Shown here: positions 30,080-39,901 of the stretch, in pieces | Layout: every line of letters starts with the position of its first letter | How positions within the stretch are numbered: the first letter of the stretch is position 1 | Assembly (NCBI GenBank): GCA_029567325.1 | Contig: JAKQLF010000277.1 | Span: 91,917-155,916 of the forward strand | Source: Bacteroidota bacterium | GTDB taxonomy: Bacteria; Bacteroidota; Bacteroidia; Chitinophagales; Saprospiraceae | DNA: 64,000 bases | Direction of reading: 5' to 3' | Made by a program: the position numbers and the translations under genes | Notes under the pieces: model-generated | What the model was told of the DNA's origin: nothing | Seen by the model: only the letters and a program-made list of their open reading frames with translations | Databases searched by the model: none

Positions 30080-30991
30080 ATGAATTTTAGATTTACTCGG
30101 CTATTTTTGGTTTTTACGTTTTATTTTACAAGTATATTTATTGATCCTCAGAATTTAATTGCTCAAGTATACAGCTGCGGATCTTGTGGATCGGCTACCA
30201 TTACCAATATTTCCAAAAGTCCCGCAACCGGCTGTAATGTAACCGTAAACCTCACGATCAATACCAATGATTTGTCATGTGTCAACAACAATTGGCTTTG
30301 GTCGACTAGTCCTTCGGGAAGCTCAGGGTCGTTTTATGTTGGTTTTACAACCGTTGTCCCCTATTCACAAAATGTCTCTGCTTCGTTTTATATACCTTTG
30401 GCGTGCAGTTCTTTGGGTTCATCTTTTTTTATTGTAGATTCCCCAGGAAGTAGCACTTGCGAAAACATACCGCTTCCTGTTGTCTATAACCATATTTCAT
30501 CTGAAGGTAACATCATTTATTGGACGACCAGTTCAGAAGTGAACAATGCAAAGTATATCATCGAAATATCAAGTGATGGCATAGTTTGGTTCACTGATGG
30601 AATCGTTACACCACACTTGGATTTGACTCAAAACAATGACTATCAATATCAATTAAAAGCTTTCGCAAAATACGCTAGAATTGTACAAGTTGATTTAGAT
30701 GGAAGCAGAAACTACAGCAAAATTATCCCGATAGATTATTTTGAACATTCATCAAAACAAGCGGAAAAAAGTCTGCTTGCCTACTCAAGCAATCTGACTA
30801 TTCAATTGCCCTCAAAAATACATACTGAATTCAGATTGATTAATATTTACGGGCAACTCCTGGAAAAAGGTTCCGTGACAAGTTCAGAACTTAACTTTAC
30901 CAAACACAATTTACCTACCGGGCAATACTTTTTATGGTTGCAAAGTCCACAGAACACCAATGAGGTCATTAAAATAATGGCAATCAATTAG
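30080..30991 (+). CDS. Secreted protein with T9SS type A sorting domain
   Basis: A 303-residue exported protein. It has a signal peptide ending near FIDPQNLIAQ, then a Cys-containing beta-rich domain (CGSCGSATITN, later TGCNVTVNL and STCENIPLP), and a C-terminal T9SS sorting domain from about residue 230 (LTIQLPSKIHTEFRLINIYG to NEVIKIMAIN). It would be carried across the outer membrane and attached or released. The 245-bp upstream gap holds the promoter but no clear box. Function beyond secretion is unknown. Confidence 0.82.
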   Translation: MNFRFTRLFLVFTFYFTSIFIDPQNLIAQVYSCGSCGSATITNISKSPATGCNVTVNLTINTNDLSCVNNNWLWSTSPSGSSGSFYVGFTTVVPYSQNVSASFYIPLACSSLGSSFFIVDSPGSSTCENIPLPVVYNHISSEGNIIYWTTSSEVNNAKYIIEISSDGIVWFTDGIVTPHLDLTQNNDYQYQLKAFAKYARIVQVDLDGSRNYSKIIPIDYFEHSSKQAEKSLLAYSSNLTIQLPSKIHTEFRLINIYGQLLEKGSVTSSELNFTKHNLPTGQYFLWLQSPQNTNEVIKIMAIN

Positions 30992-31084
30992 CGAACCAAG
31001 TTTAATACCCAAAATCCACTGAGAATTGGCTTTTAGCTAATAATCAAGCAACCCCTAAAATGGCAAAATAACCTTTGAGAAAAC

Positions 31085-31120
31085 ACCAAATCAGATAAAT
31101 CTCGGCTTGGCTGATTTGGT
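31085..31120. terminator. Stem-loop after the T9SS cargo gene
   Basis: ACCAAATCAG and CTGATTTGGT form a 10-bp perfect stem with a 16-base loop, 94 bp beyond the stop codon. Only a short TT follows, so a rho-independent terminator is uncertain. The rest of the 372-bp gap (30992-31363) shows no ORF or repeat. Confidence 0.4.
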
Positions 31121-31363
31121 TTGCAGGCAAATTATTGACAACTTACCCATAATTTTATGTAAGCATTACAGCTATCAAAAATTATACTTTCAAAATGTAT
31201 CAAAATTCTTAGTTTTAGGCTTTTAATCATCAGGCAGAATAAATTTAAAATAAGTAATTAAAATACAAAGTACATTGGTAAAATGAGGTTGACTCAGGAG
31301 ATCATGGATGGTGTATTATAATTTTAAAAAAGAATTGCTCAATACTCACAAATATTAACTAGC

Positions 31364-32146
31364 ATGCTGAAAGTATTATTGAAAATATTATCCATCATCA
31401 AAAGTCAAAAATTATGGGAAAAAATCTATCAACTTTCCCTAAAACAAATGAATTATGGCACTGCTGGCGATTTCAATCAAAGTGGTGAATTATTTGTAGC
31501 GAATTATATCCACAATAACTTCAAAAAGGAACCCTCGGTGACCATTTTTGATGTGGGAGCAAATGTGGGCCATTACTCAGAGGCCATAGCCAAAGTGTTT
31601 GGGGCACAAGCGAAAATATATGCTTTTGAACCGTCACAAAAAACCTATGAAATACTCCTAGAGACGACCAAAAAATTGCCAGGCGTCATACTAAATCAAA
31701 TTGGATTTAGTGACAAGGAATACAACCAAACTTTATATTCGAATATGGAAGGCTCAGGTTTGGCATCAGTTTATCAAAGAAAACTTGACCACTTTGGAAT
31801 TAAAATGGATGTGACCGAAGAAATTCAATTGACAACCATCGACCAATATTGTTTACAAAATGGCATAGATCGCATTCACTTTTTAAAGTTAGATATTGAA
31901 GGGCACGAAATAAGCGCTTTAAATGGTGCAAAAAATATGCTCGAAAAAGGAAATATTGATTTTATTCAATTTGAATTTGGTGGCTCAAACATAGATTCCC
32001 GTACTTACTTTCAAGACTTCTTTTATATTTTGAAAGATCGATACAAAATCTATAGAATTCTGACAAATGGAATTTATGAATTGCCAGCGTATAAAGAAAT
32101 ATATGAAATTTTTCAAAACGTCAATTATTTAGCAATTAAAAAATAA
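31364..32146 (+). CDS. FkbM family methyltransferase
   Basis: A 260-residue SAM-dependent methyltransferase. The SAM-binding loop VTIFDVGANVGHYSEAIA is at about residues 63-80, then YAFEPSQKTYEIL and the family motif HFLKLDIEGHEISALNGA. FkbM enzymes often methylate hydroxyl groups of surface sugars or natural products; the acceptor is unknown. No polysaccharide genes are adjacent. Confidence 0.9.
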   Translation: MLKVLLKILSIIKSQKLWEKIYQLSLKQMNYGTAGDFNQSGELFVANYIHNNFKKEPSVTIFDVGANVGHYSEAIAKVFGAQAKIYAFEPSQKTYEILLETTKKLPGVILNQIGFSDKEYNQTLYSNMEGSGLASVYQRKLDHFGIKMDVTEEIQLTTIDQYCLQNGIDRIHFLKLDIEGHEISALNGAKNMLEKGNIDFIQFEFGGSNIDSRTYFQDFFYILKDRYKIYRILTNGIYELPAYKEIYEIFQNVNYLAIKK

Positions 32147-32247
32147 ATTTTAAAAGCTTATGTCTGAGGCATTTTTAGCAATGTATCAATAAATTTATAT
32201 TAAGAACCATTTTATTAAAACTCAGCCAAATCAACTAATAAAATTCT

Positions 32248-33015
32248 ATGACATCCATTTCCAATAGTACCAAATATGGCTTTGAATTCTTATCCATTTT
32301 TATTGCTGTTATTTCTGCATTTGCATTAAACAATTGGAATGAAAATAGAAAAAATGCACTCTCTGAGAACAAAATACTCACAGAAATAGCAAATGGGCTG
32401 AAAAAGGATTTAGTGGATATTAAGGACAATATTCGCGGCCACCAAATGGGTATTGCTTCTTGCGACTATTTTAGGGATGCCATTATGGGTAAAAATGTCA
32501 ACTCTGACTCTTTCATGTATTATTATGTTACCATCACTCGTGATTTCATCAATATTCAAAACATTGCAGGCTATGAAACTTTAAAATCCAGAGGTTTGGA
32601 GTTGATCAAAAATGATTCTTTGAGACTTAAAATCATTACCATCTATGAATATGAATACAATACATTACGTAAATTGGAGGAAGAATATTCAGAAATGCAA
32701 TTTCATGAAAACTATTTTAAGGAATTAAATGAAGAATTGGCACCAAATTTTAAATTTAGCAGCGATGGTAGAATGAACGGAATTCGTATTCCTTTACAAA
32801 TTCAACAAAAAAATAGAAATAAACTATTGGTATATTTCTGGAAAATTAAAACCAATAGGTCATTTATCCTTGAGTTCTACTCCCAAATTGAGGCAGAAAT
32901 TAAAGAGGTCATTCAAGATATTGATAATGAAATAAAAGTCAAATCAAAAAGGTATACACCTTCACCTTCAGTTTTAGAGGATAGTACCAATATTAATAGC
33001 CAAACTGAGCAATAA
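32248..33015 (+). CDS. DUF6090-like single-pass membrane protein
   Basis: A 255-residue protein with one N-terminal membrane segment (FEFLSIFIAVISAFALNNW) followed by NENRKNALSENKIL and a long, mostly helical periplasmic or cytoplasmic part. The SINNWNE-like end of the helix is typical of the DUF6090 group in Bacteroidota. Function unknown. It starts about 100 bp after the FkbM gene and may share a transcript. Confidence 0.65.
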   Translation: MTSISNSTKYGFEFLSIFIAVISAFALNNWNENRKNALSENKILTEIANGLKKDLVDIKDNIRGHQMGIASCDYFRDAIMGKNVNSDSFMYYYVTITRDFINIQNIAGYETLKSRGLELIKNDSLRLKIITIYEYEYNTLRKLEEEYSEMQFHENYFKELNEELAPNFKFSSDGRMNGIRIPLQIQQKNRNKLLVYFWKIKTNRSFILEFYSQIEAEIKEVIQDIDNEIKVKSKRYTPSPSVLEDSTNINSQTEQ

Positions 33016-33256
33016 TTATGTTTAAAGCATCTACGTCTTTCAAAAACTAAATAAACTTACATTATTCAATATTCCCAAATTTATTATTTTTATGGCACTA
33101 TCAATCAATGAGCTTTAAAATCAAAAATTTATAAAATTTAGAGTTTGAGGTTAGTTTATTTTTTGATCAGAAATTACACATTTCTAACATAAAACAGGAT
33201 ATAATGGGGTTGCCGAAAACCATTTTAGAGTAGGCCAAATCAATAATCAACTTCAA

Positions 33257-33856
33257 ATGAAAAAAACTTTTTTATTTAAATTAGGGCTCGGCCTTTTTGT
33301 GCTTGCTCCAACATTTTATGCTTGTTCTGGTGGCGGTGCAGAACAGAAAATAGTAAGCCCCGTCATTGCTGAGCCAACAAAAGAAGAAGTCATCAAACAA
33401 GGAGAACATTTGGTAACCATCATGGGGTGTAATGATTGCCATTCTCCAAAACAAATGGGTGCAAAAGGTCCTGAAATTATTGCTGACCTGATGTTGTCCG
33501 GATATCCGAGCGATAGGCCGGTAATCAAGTTTGATAGTCCGCTCCTTAAAGAAGGTTTTTCTATGTTTTATCCAGATCTATCAGCAGCAGCTGGACCATG
33601 GGGAGTTTCATTTGCAGGAAACTTGACCTCAGATGAATCAGGAATTGGTAACTGGACGGAAGAACAATTCAAAAAAGCATTGACCGAAGGAAAACTCAAA
33701 GGACTTGATACTGGTCGTACTTTGTTGCCTCCGATGCCATGGGAAAATTATAAGTCTTTGAAAAGCGATGACGTTCATGCTATTTATACTTATTTAAAAA
33801 GCATAAAGCCTGTTAAGAACATCGTGCCAAATCCAATTACTCCTGATAAAATGTAG
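33257..33856 (+). CDS. Monoheme cytochrome c lipoprotein
   Basis: A 199-residue exported electron carrier. The signal sequence ends FYACSGGG with a lipobox Cys. One heme site, CNDCH, lies near residue 55, and the distal Met ligand is probably in TLLPPMPWENY. The end is a typical class I cytochrome c helix (DDVHAIYTYLKSIKP). Probably a periplasmic or membrane-attached carrier, partner unknown. A strong terminator follows at once. Confidence 0.85.
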   Translation: MKKTFLFKLGLGLFVLAPTFYACSGGGAEQKIVSPVIAEPTKEEVIKQGEHLVTIMGCNDCHSPKQMGAKGPEIIADLMLSGYPSDRPVIKFDSPLLKEGFSMFYPDLSAAAGPWGVSFAGNLTSDESGIGNWTEEQFKKALTEGKLKGLDTGRTLLPPMPWENYKSLKSDDVHAIYTYLKSIKPVKNIVPNPITPDKM

Positions 33857-33890
33857 TGGGAGAACTTTCATAAAATATATTTCACTACAA

Positions 33891-33925
33891 AAATGAAGAG
33901 GCGTAAAATTGCGCCTCTTCATTTT
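33891..33925 (+). terminator. Rho-independent terminator of the cytochrome c gene
   Basis: AAATGAAGAGGCG pairs with CGCCTCTTCATTT over 13 bp with an 8-base loop, ending in TTTT. It starts 35 bp after the stop codon. Confidence 0.85.
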
Positions 33926-33944
33926 CCCCTCCAAAGATTAGTTG

Positions 33945-34114
33945 ATCCCTTGCAGAAGCAGGGACAGGTCTCTTGCAGAAGCAGGGAAATGTTATTTCAA
34001 TTATGTCAATAAATTTTATAGAAACAATGGTAGAAACGCAAAATTTTGCGTATTCACAAATTTTAGTCCAATCCCTTGCAGAAGCAGGGACAGGTCACTT
34101 GCAAAAGCATGGAC
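33945..34114. repeat. Two copies of a 44-bp hairpin repeat around a palindrome
   Basis: ATCCCTTGCAGAAGCAGGGA is followed by CAGGTC and then a second, weaker hairpin (CTTGCAGAAGCAGGG). The unit occurs at 33945-33988 and 34071-34114. A perfect 16-bp palindrome, ACGCAAAATTTTGCGT, lies between at 34036-34051. The + ORF through it (with IPCRSRDRSLA twice) is an artefact. It fills the 470-bp gap before the SOUL gene. Confidence 0.8.
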
Positions 34115-34325
34115 ACGTGTGGTTGGATAGGCGGATTTCAATGATTTAATAAAGTGAAAATTTTTGTTTTCATCTTTCGAACTTAAGGCCAATTTCCAAA
34201 AAACCAAATAATGCAACAATTATACTTTTTTGTGTAAGAATTTGAGTACTGCTGAAAGTTATCTTTCCTGTTTAATGTTCCTATATTGAAAGCAAATCAA
34301 TGGAACGAAAATAATAAACGTCAAA

Positions 34326-34928
34326 ATGAAAATTTTCCTTTTAATTCTCCTCATCATATTTGTACTATTTCTTGCATTTCAGATATACACCTTTATGGCA
34401 ACAAAGAAGTCGGAAACTCAACCCTATACCGTCATTAAAAATGAAGATCAATTCGAAATAAGACATTATCCCACCGCAATTATGGCTAAAATATCTACAA
34501 CTTCAAAATCATACCGAGATTTGGGAAGTTCTGGATTTGGCAAGTTGGCAAATTATATATTTGGCGGAAATAGCGATAAAAAACAAATATCCATGACATC
34601 ACCTGTACACATGGATATTGGAGATACAGTATCAACAATGGCCTTTGTCATGCCCTCCAATTTCACAAAAGAGGATTTACCAACTCCTAACAATTCAGAA
34701 GTTAAAATTCAAATTTCAGAGCCAGAAAATGTTGCTGTTTTAAAATTTGACGGCTTTGCATCCACATCCAAAATCAATGAACAAAAAGCCAAACTAGAAC
34801 AATTATTAAAAGAGAAAGGCATTAGCTATTATGGAAATTTTCGATACTTAGGATATAATCCTCCTTATCAAGTTTTGGGCAGGAGGAACGAAGTAATTGT
34901 ATCCATAAATACAAATCAGGATAATTAA
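34326..34928 (+). CDS. SOUL family heme-binding protein
   Basis: A 200-residue protein with an N-terminal membrane segment (FLLILLIIFVLFLAFQIYTF) and a SOUL/HBP domain: YTVIKNEDQFEIRHYPTAIM, then ISMTSPVHMDIG and the closing YNPPYQVLGRRNEVIVSI. These proteins bind heme or other tetrapyrroles. Here it would be anchored to the inner membrane. It lies 47 bp before the broken P-type ATPase gene; the next genes encode an exported rubrerythrin and a DUF2231-like protein, which suits a heme or oxidative-stress setting. Confidence 0.9.
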   Translation: MKIFLLILLIIFVLFLAFQIYTFMATKKSETQPYTVIKNEDQFEIRHYPTAIMAKISTTSKSYRDLGSSGFGKLANYIFGGNSDKKQISMTSPVHMDIGDTVSTMAFVMPSNFTKEDLPTPNNSEVKIQISEPENVAVLKFDGFASTSKINEQKAKLEQLLKEKGISYYGNFRYLGYNPPYQVLGRRNEVIVSINTNQDN

Positions 34929-34975
34929 AGCAGGAAATAGAACTGCGCAGAAGCACTACCTTAGAAGAAATATCA

Positions 34976-37663
34976 ATGAAAATTAATTATCCAATTGTAG
35001 AACCATATGTCTACTCCATAAATAAAATTATAATAGAACTTCAATCACACGCTGATGTTGGTTTAAGCCAGAGTGAGGCAGGAAATCGAAATAAAACATT
35101 TGGCGATAATGTTTATAAAACACAGAAACAGAAGAGTATTTTTCTGATGATGCTTCTCCAATTCAAAAGTCCAATCGTCTATTTATAATTTCTTGCCGTT
35201 GCTGTTACAGCCTATTTTCAGGATTATATTGAATCGATAGCAATATTAGCCGTAATTTTCATTAATGCCCTCATTGGCTTTTTCATGGAATTGCAAGCGC
35301 GAAATACAATGTCCGAGCTCAAGAAAATGGACGTTATCCGATCAAGAGTCATTCGTGATGGAAAGACTCAAGTGATCCCATCAGAAAAGATTGTGCCTGG
35401 TGACATTATATTACTACATCCAGGTGATGTCATACCTGGAGATGCTCATTTAATAAAATGCAATCAGTTGCAATGTGATGAGTCCTCACTCACAGGAGAG
35501 TCGATCCCATCTGTAAAACATACAGAAAAACTTCCAAAACAAACCATACTTGGAGATCAATTCAATATGGTTTTTAAGGGTACATCTGTTACGAATGGCA
35601 ATGGAAAAGCCATCATAACTGGTATTGCTCAAAATACGCAATTGGGTACAATTACAGAACTGGTAGCAACCTCGGAAATAAATGAAACACCACTCGACAA
35701 AAAAATAAATGACTTAAGCAAAAAATTGATTTGGATTACATTAGGCATGATTTTAATATTTGCTTTCACAGGTTATTTGCAAGGAAAAGAATGGGTTCTA
35801 ATCATTGAAACCTCTATTGCTTTGGCTGTGGCGGCTTTTCCAGAAGGCCTGCCTATTGTAGTTACCGTTGCTTTGGCTTATGGAATGATATTAATGGCAA
35901 AACGAAATGCCATCGTTAAAAAATTATCTGCTGTAGAGACATTGGGAAGTGCAAATGTGATAATGACCGACAAAACGGGCACCCTTACTGAAAACAAAAT
36001 TTATGTTGATACATTATCTTTTCCAGAAGAAAAGGTAAAGGTTTATTTTGAAAATAAAAGACTTGTTTTTGATCAGGGTAAAATTGAAAAAAGTGAAGAG
36101 GCATTCCACAAATTATTGTTGATCGGAGGTTTATGTAATAACGTTATTCCAAAAAATGGCGATGAAAAAAATAAAAATTTAGGTGATCCAATAGAAATAG
36201 CGCTTGCTTATTTGGTAAACTCCACAGATTCATCAGTGACAACATTGAGATCTCAATATGAAAGAATAGGTGAGATGCCTTTCAGTTCTGAAAGCAAAAT
36301 CATGGGTACTTTACATAAAAGTAATGGTGGAAATTTTGTTGCGGCAAAAGGCTCGGTAGAACATTTATTGAAAAAATGCAGCAAAATTCAAATAGGGGAA
36401 ACCATCAACGAGTTGTCAGAAAATGAAAGGAAAAAAATCATCCATGAATCTGAAGAAATGGCTTCTAATGGATTGCGAGTATTGGCTTTTGCGTATAAAG
36501 ATGAGGTAGAACATCACAAAGAAGACTATTTAAATTCTTTGGTTTATGTGGCCATGATTGGATTTCTAGATCCACCTCGATTGGATATCAAAGAAGCCAT
36601 CACATCATGCAGAAAGGCAGGAATTCGGATTGTAATGATTACAGGCGACCACCCTTTGACGGCCCTCAACATTGCAAAACAAGTAGGTTTGGTGGATGAA
36701 GTGGAACAAAATACAATAACCGGAATTGATATTCCACCTATGGAAACACTATCAGCTGAATGGAGAGAAAAAATACTGTCAACATCAGTATTTGCCCGTA
36801 CAACCCCCAAACAAAAATTAGAATTAGTCAATATTTTTCAAAAAGCAGGGAACATAGTTGTGATGACAGGCGATGGCGTTAATGATGCACCAGCACTCAA
36901 AAAAGCTCATATTGGTATTGCAATGGGCTTGAGAGGTACGCAGGTTGCAAAAGAGACTGCCAGTATTATATTAAAAGACGATTCCTTTATATCCATCGCA
37001 CAAGCAGTGTCTCATGGCAGAGAGATATTTCAGAATATCCAGAAATTCGTAATTTATTTGGTGTCTTGCAATTTGAGTGAAATATTTGTTGTCACCACAC
37101 TAGGCATCTTTGCTCCAGCTGCTACCCTACTCCCTCTTCAAATTTTGTTTTTAAACATGGTTACGGATGTATTTCCTGCATTGGCATTGGGCTTGGGAAG
37201 TGGAGATGAAACCGTTATGGACAGACCTCCAAGAGACCCAAAAAATCTGATAGTTTCTAATAAAAACTGGTTAAAGATTCTTTTGTATGCCGTTGCGATG
37301 ACAGCTTCAATCATCATAGCTGTCATTTATTGTAAACAATATATTTCTCATGACAGTAAAATGCTCAACAATGTGGCATTCATTACGCTTGTTTTTGCTC
37401 AGCTTTTTCATGTTTTCAATATGGCATCAACCCATTCAAAAATAATTGTGAATGAGATTACAAAAAATAAATTTATCTGGTTTGCTCTCATAATATGTAT
37501 TGCAATTATGGTATTGGTATATGTCATACCACAAACACGTTTGGTATTGGGTTTGGTTATACCACCAATGAAAATTTGGTTGGTTTCCATCTTGTTCTCA
37601 CTCATTCCAGTGGTATTGACTCAAACTTATAAAATTATTTTTGCCAGAAAGGATCATAATTAA
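34976..37663 (+). pseudogene. P-type cation ATPase interrupted by an in-frame TAA
   Basis: Two track ORFs (34976-35188 and 35285-37663) are the same reading frame. The first encodes the cation-ATPase N-terminal domain (GLSQSEAGNRNKTFGDN) and the start of helix 1 (QFKSPIVYL); then comes TAA at 35186-35188, and the frame continues FLAVAVTAYFQDYIES without a break. All later motifs are intact: DESSLTGES, the phosphorylation site MTDKTGTLTENK, and MTGDGVNDAPALKKA. It belongs to the type II (Ca2+/Mg2+-like) group. Restart at 35285 would lose helices 1-2, so a working pump is unlikely. A TTA-to-TAA change or a sequencing error would both explain it. Confidence 0.88.
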
Positions 37664-37805
37664 AAAACACCTAATTCTCCCTTTATTATTTATAAAGTAA
37701 AAAAGTTTGTTTTTTAACAACGTGGTAAATGATGAAACTTATTAAACGAATTTCATAACATCTTAAAAAAGTCAAGTTTTAACTTTATGGACTAATTAAA
37801 ATAGT

Positions 37806-38474
37806 ATGAAAATGAAAAAAATAACCCTAATTTATTCATTACTCACTGTAGGTTTTGGATTTATTTTAATGTCTTCTTGCGAAAAGAAAATGGAACTCGT
37901 GAAGGCAACTACCAAAGAACATATGGATGCAGGTACCAAAACAATTGAAAATATGCAATCGGCATACAAGGGTGAAAAGACGGCAACAGCAAAATATGAA
38001 GCTTTTTCAAAGATCGCCGAAGAAGAAGGTTACCACAACATTGCTTTACTCTACAATGCAGTTTCAGCTGCTGAAAATATTCATGCAAGAAATCACAAAG
38101 CTGTAATTGAAGATGCAGGAGCAACCACACCCATAATAACCCCAGAATTCAATGTAAAAACAACCAAGGAGAATTTGAATGATGACATCAATGGTGAAGC
38201 ATATGAAGCAAAAACTATGTACCCCAATTTTTTAAAAACTGCCGAAATCGCTGATAATCAAATTGCACATTTGAGCCTCACGTATGCGATGAAAACAGAA
38301 TTAAAACATAAATTCTTTTTTGAGCAAGCTTTGGGCGACATAAACAGCAACACTCTAAACAGCTTACTATCAAAATATTTTGTATGCCCTGCGTGTGGAA
38401 ATACATACACAAATGCACCAAAGCATTGCGACTTTTCATTAACAGATAGAGATAAATTTATTGTATTTCAATAA
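37806..38474 (+). CDS. Exported rubrerythrin-like lipoprotein
   Basis: A 222-residue protein with a lipoprotein signal (SLLTVGFGFILMSSCEKK) and a rubrerythrin diiron domain; ligand motifs GEKTATAKYEAFS, EEEGYHNIA and the ExxH of AAENIHARNH are present. The C-terminal rubredoxin-like site reads CPACGNTYTNAPKHCDFS and has three Cys; the expected fourth is replaced. Rubrerythrins reduce peroxide; an envelope location is unusual, since most are cytoplasmic. It forms an operon with the next gene (9-bp gap). Confidence 0.8.
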   Translation: MKMKKITLIYSLLTVGFGFILMSSCEKKMELVKATTKEHMDAGTKTIENMQSAYKGEKTATAKYEAFSKIAEEEGYHNIALLYNAVSAAENIHARNHKAVIEDAGATTPIITPEFNVKTTKENLNDDINGEAYEAKTMYPNFLKTAEIADNQIAHLSLTYAMKTELKHKFFFEQALGDINSNTLNSLLSKYFVCPACGNTYTNAPKHCDFSLTDRDKFIVFQ

Positions 38475-38483
38475 CTCTTAGTC

Positions 38484-38966
38484 ATGGACCAAACACATAT
38501 CCATTTACTCATAACACACCTTCCCATTTTTGGCTCAATTTTGGGTGGAATTGTACTTGCTCACGCCATTTGGACAAAAAGCATCGATACAATGATCGCT
38601 GCCTATTATCTTTTCCTAATTTCTGCGGCCGGTGCTGGAATAGCATACCTCACAGGGGAAGCAGCGGAAGAATCAGTTGAAAACCTCCAAGGTGTTTTGG
38701 ACTCAAACATTGAAGCACATGAAGAATTTGCTCTTTTTGCTTTAATTTCCCTGATCATACTTGGTCTTGCTTCTGTTGTAGGTCTATTCTTGACTTTCAA
38801 AAAATCACCACTGACGAGAACAACGGCAATAATTATCCTATTTCTCTCATTACTTAGTTTTGGCTTAGTCGCAAGAACAGGATACTTGGGTGGTCAAATC
38901 AGACATACAGAGATAACAAATGCAACAACTGTTCAATTAAATTTGGATAATGATGTAGATGATTAA
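38484..38966 (+). CDS. DUF2231-like four-helix membrane protein
   Basis: A 160-residue inner-membrane protein with four hydrophobic helices. The start HIHLLITHLPIFGSILGG has the His-rich H-x-x-x-x-H-x-P pattern of the DUF2231 group, whose His residues may bind heme. A second His lies in DSNIEAHEEFALFALI. Function unknown; pairing with a rubrerythrin gene suggests a redox or metal role. Confidence 0.72.
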   Translation: MDQTHIHLLITHLPIFGSILGGIVLAHAIWTKSIDTMIAAYYLFLISAAGAGIAYLTGEAAEESVENLQGVLDSNIEAHEEFALFALISLIILGLASVVGLFLTFKKSPLTRTTAIIILFLSLLSFGLVARTGYLGGQIRHTEITNATTVQLNLDNDVDD

Positions 38967-39239
38967 CAAGACAGAAGAATAAAAGATATTTCTTTATAAA
39001 CTGAAATTCAAAGTCAAATAAAGGGAAAAGGATGGTATACATTATGGCAATGTAGCCAAGAACAAATCAAAAAATAAATCCTCTTCTAATATAAAAGTTA
39101 GCTAGTCCTAACGAAATCAAACATTCTTATTTTTACTTTGCCAAATTATCTAATTTTGGTGCGATATAGACGACCTTGATTTTTTAACGAATCAAACAAT
39201 ATATTTACCAAGCTTTACATTAAACAAATAAAAATAACG

Positions 39240-39848
39240 ATGATTGACAACTTGAAGAAGTTTTTGAATGAGGAACAAGACCCCAATGCAGTTGAAAAAA
39301 TTGCTGGAAAGCTAAATGAACTTTTGATGAGCGGTGAAGTCGTTGAATACATCGCCGTACAAAAAAAGCCAGCAGTTAACATTGCCCCTGATTCTATAGC
39401 TCTTACAAATAAAAGAATAATCTTCTGTAGGCCAAGAAACTTAGGGATTTCTATGGATTTTACGGACTACCTTTGGAAAGACATCACAGACTGTCATGTA
39501 AAGGAAGGCATGTTGGGTTCAGATTTTACAATGCGAACAGTGAAGGGCGGTGAAGATAAAATTGATTACTTACCAAAAACTCAGGCTAGAAAACTCTATG
39601 CTATTGTCCAAGAACAAGAAGAAAAACAAAGAGAATACCGCCGCCAATTGGACCTTGAAGACAAAAGGGCTGCAGCAGGAAACATCAGTCTGAGTGCAAG
39701 CACTCCAGCGCCGGCAGCTCCAACGCCACCAGTTGCTGAAGACGAAATCATGGCATTATTGAAAAAACTCAAATCATTATTTGAAAATGACTTGATCAGC
39801 CAACAAGAATATGAGGCAAAAAAGGCTGAAATATTAGCTCGCTTATAA
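39240..39848 (+). CDS. PH-like domain protein with C-terminal SHOCT motif
   Basis: A 202-residue cytoplasmic protein. Residues about 30-130 form a bacterial pleckstrin-like domain (SIALTNKRIIFCRPRN, LWKDITDCHVKEGM). After a charged and Pro/Ala-rich linker comes a SHOCT helix pair: MALLKKLKSLFENDLISQ then EYEAKKAEILARL. Such proteins are common but poorly understood. The gap before it (38967-39239) shows no feature beyond the probable promoter. Confidence 0.85.
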   Translation: MIDNLKKFLNEEQDPNAVEKIAGKLNELLMSGEVVEYIAVQKKPAVNIAPDSIALTNKRIIFCRPRNLGISMDFTDYLWKDITDCHVKEGMLGSDFTMRTVKGGEDKIDYLPKTQARKLYAIVQEQEEKQREYRRQLDLEDKRAAAGNISLSASTPAPAAPTPPVAEDEIMALLKKLKSLFENDLISQQEYEAKKAEILARL

Positions 39849-39901
39849 GAACATTCTTTCCATTACTTGGTATGTAACCATGAGTCTAACTAACAGATAA
39901 T

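Noticed and set aside
33942-34130. Plus-strand ORF with IPCRSRDRSLA twice
   Set aside because: It spans the 44-bp repeats and has no other coding character.
34976-35188. Independent small gene of 70 residues
   Set aside because: It is the N-terminal domain of the P-type ATPase in the same frame as the next ORF.
34976-37663. Reassigned TAA codon
   Set aside because: Many other genes in the window end in TAA at sensible places, so one stop in one gene does not support recoding.
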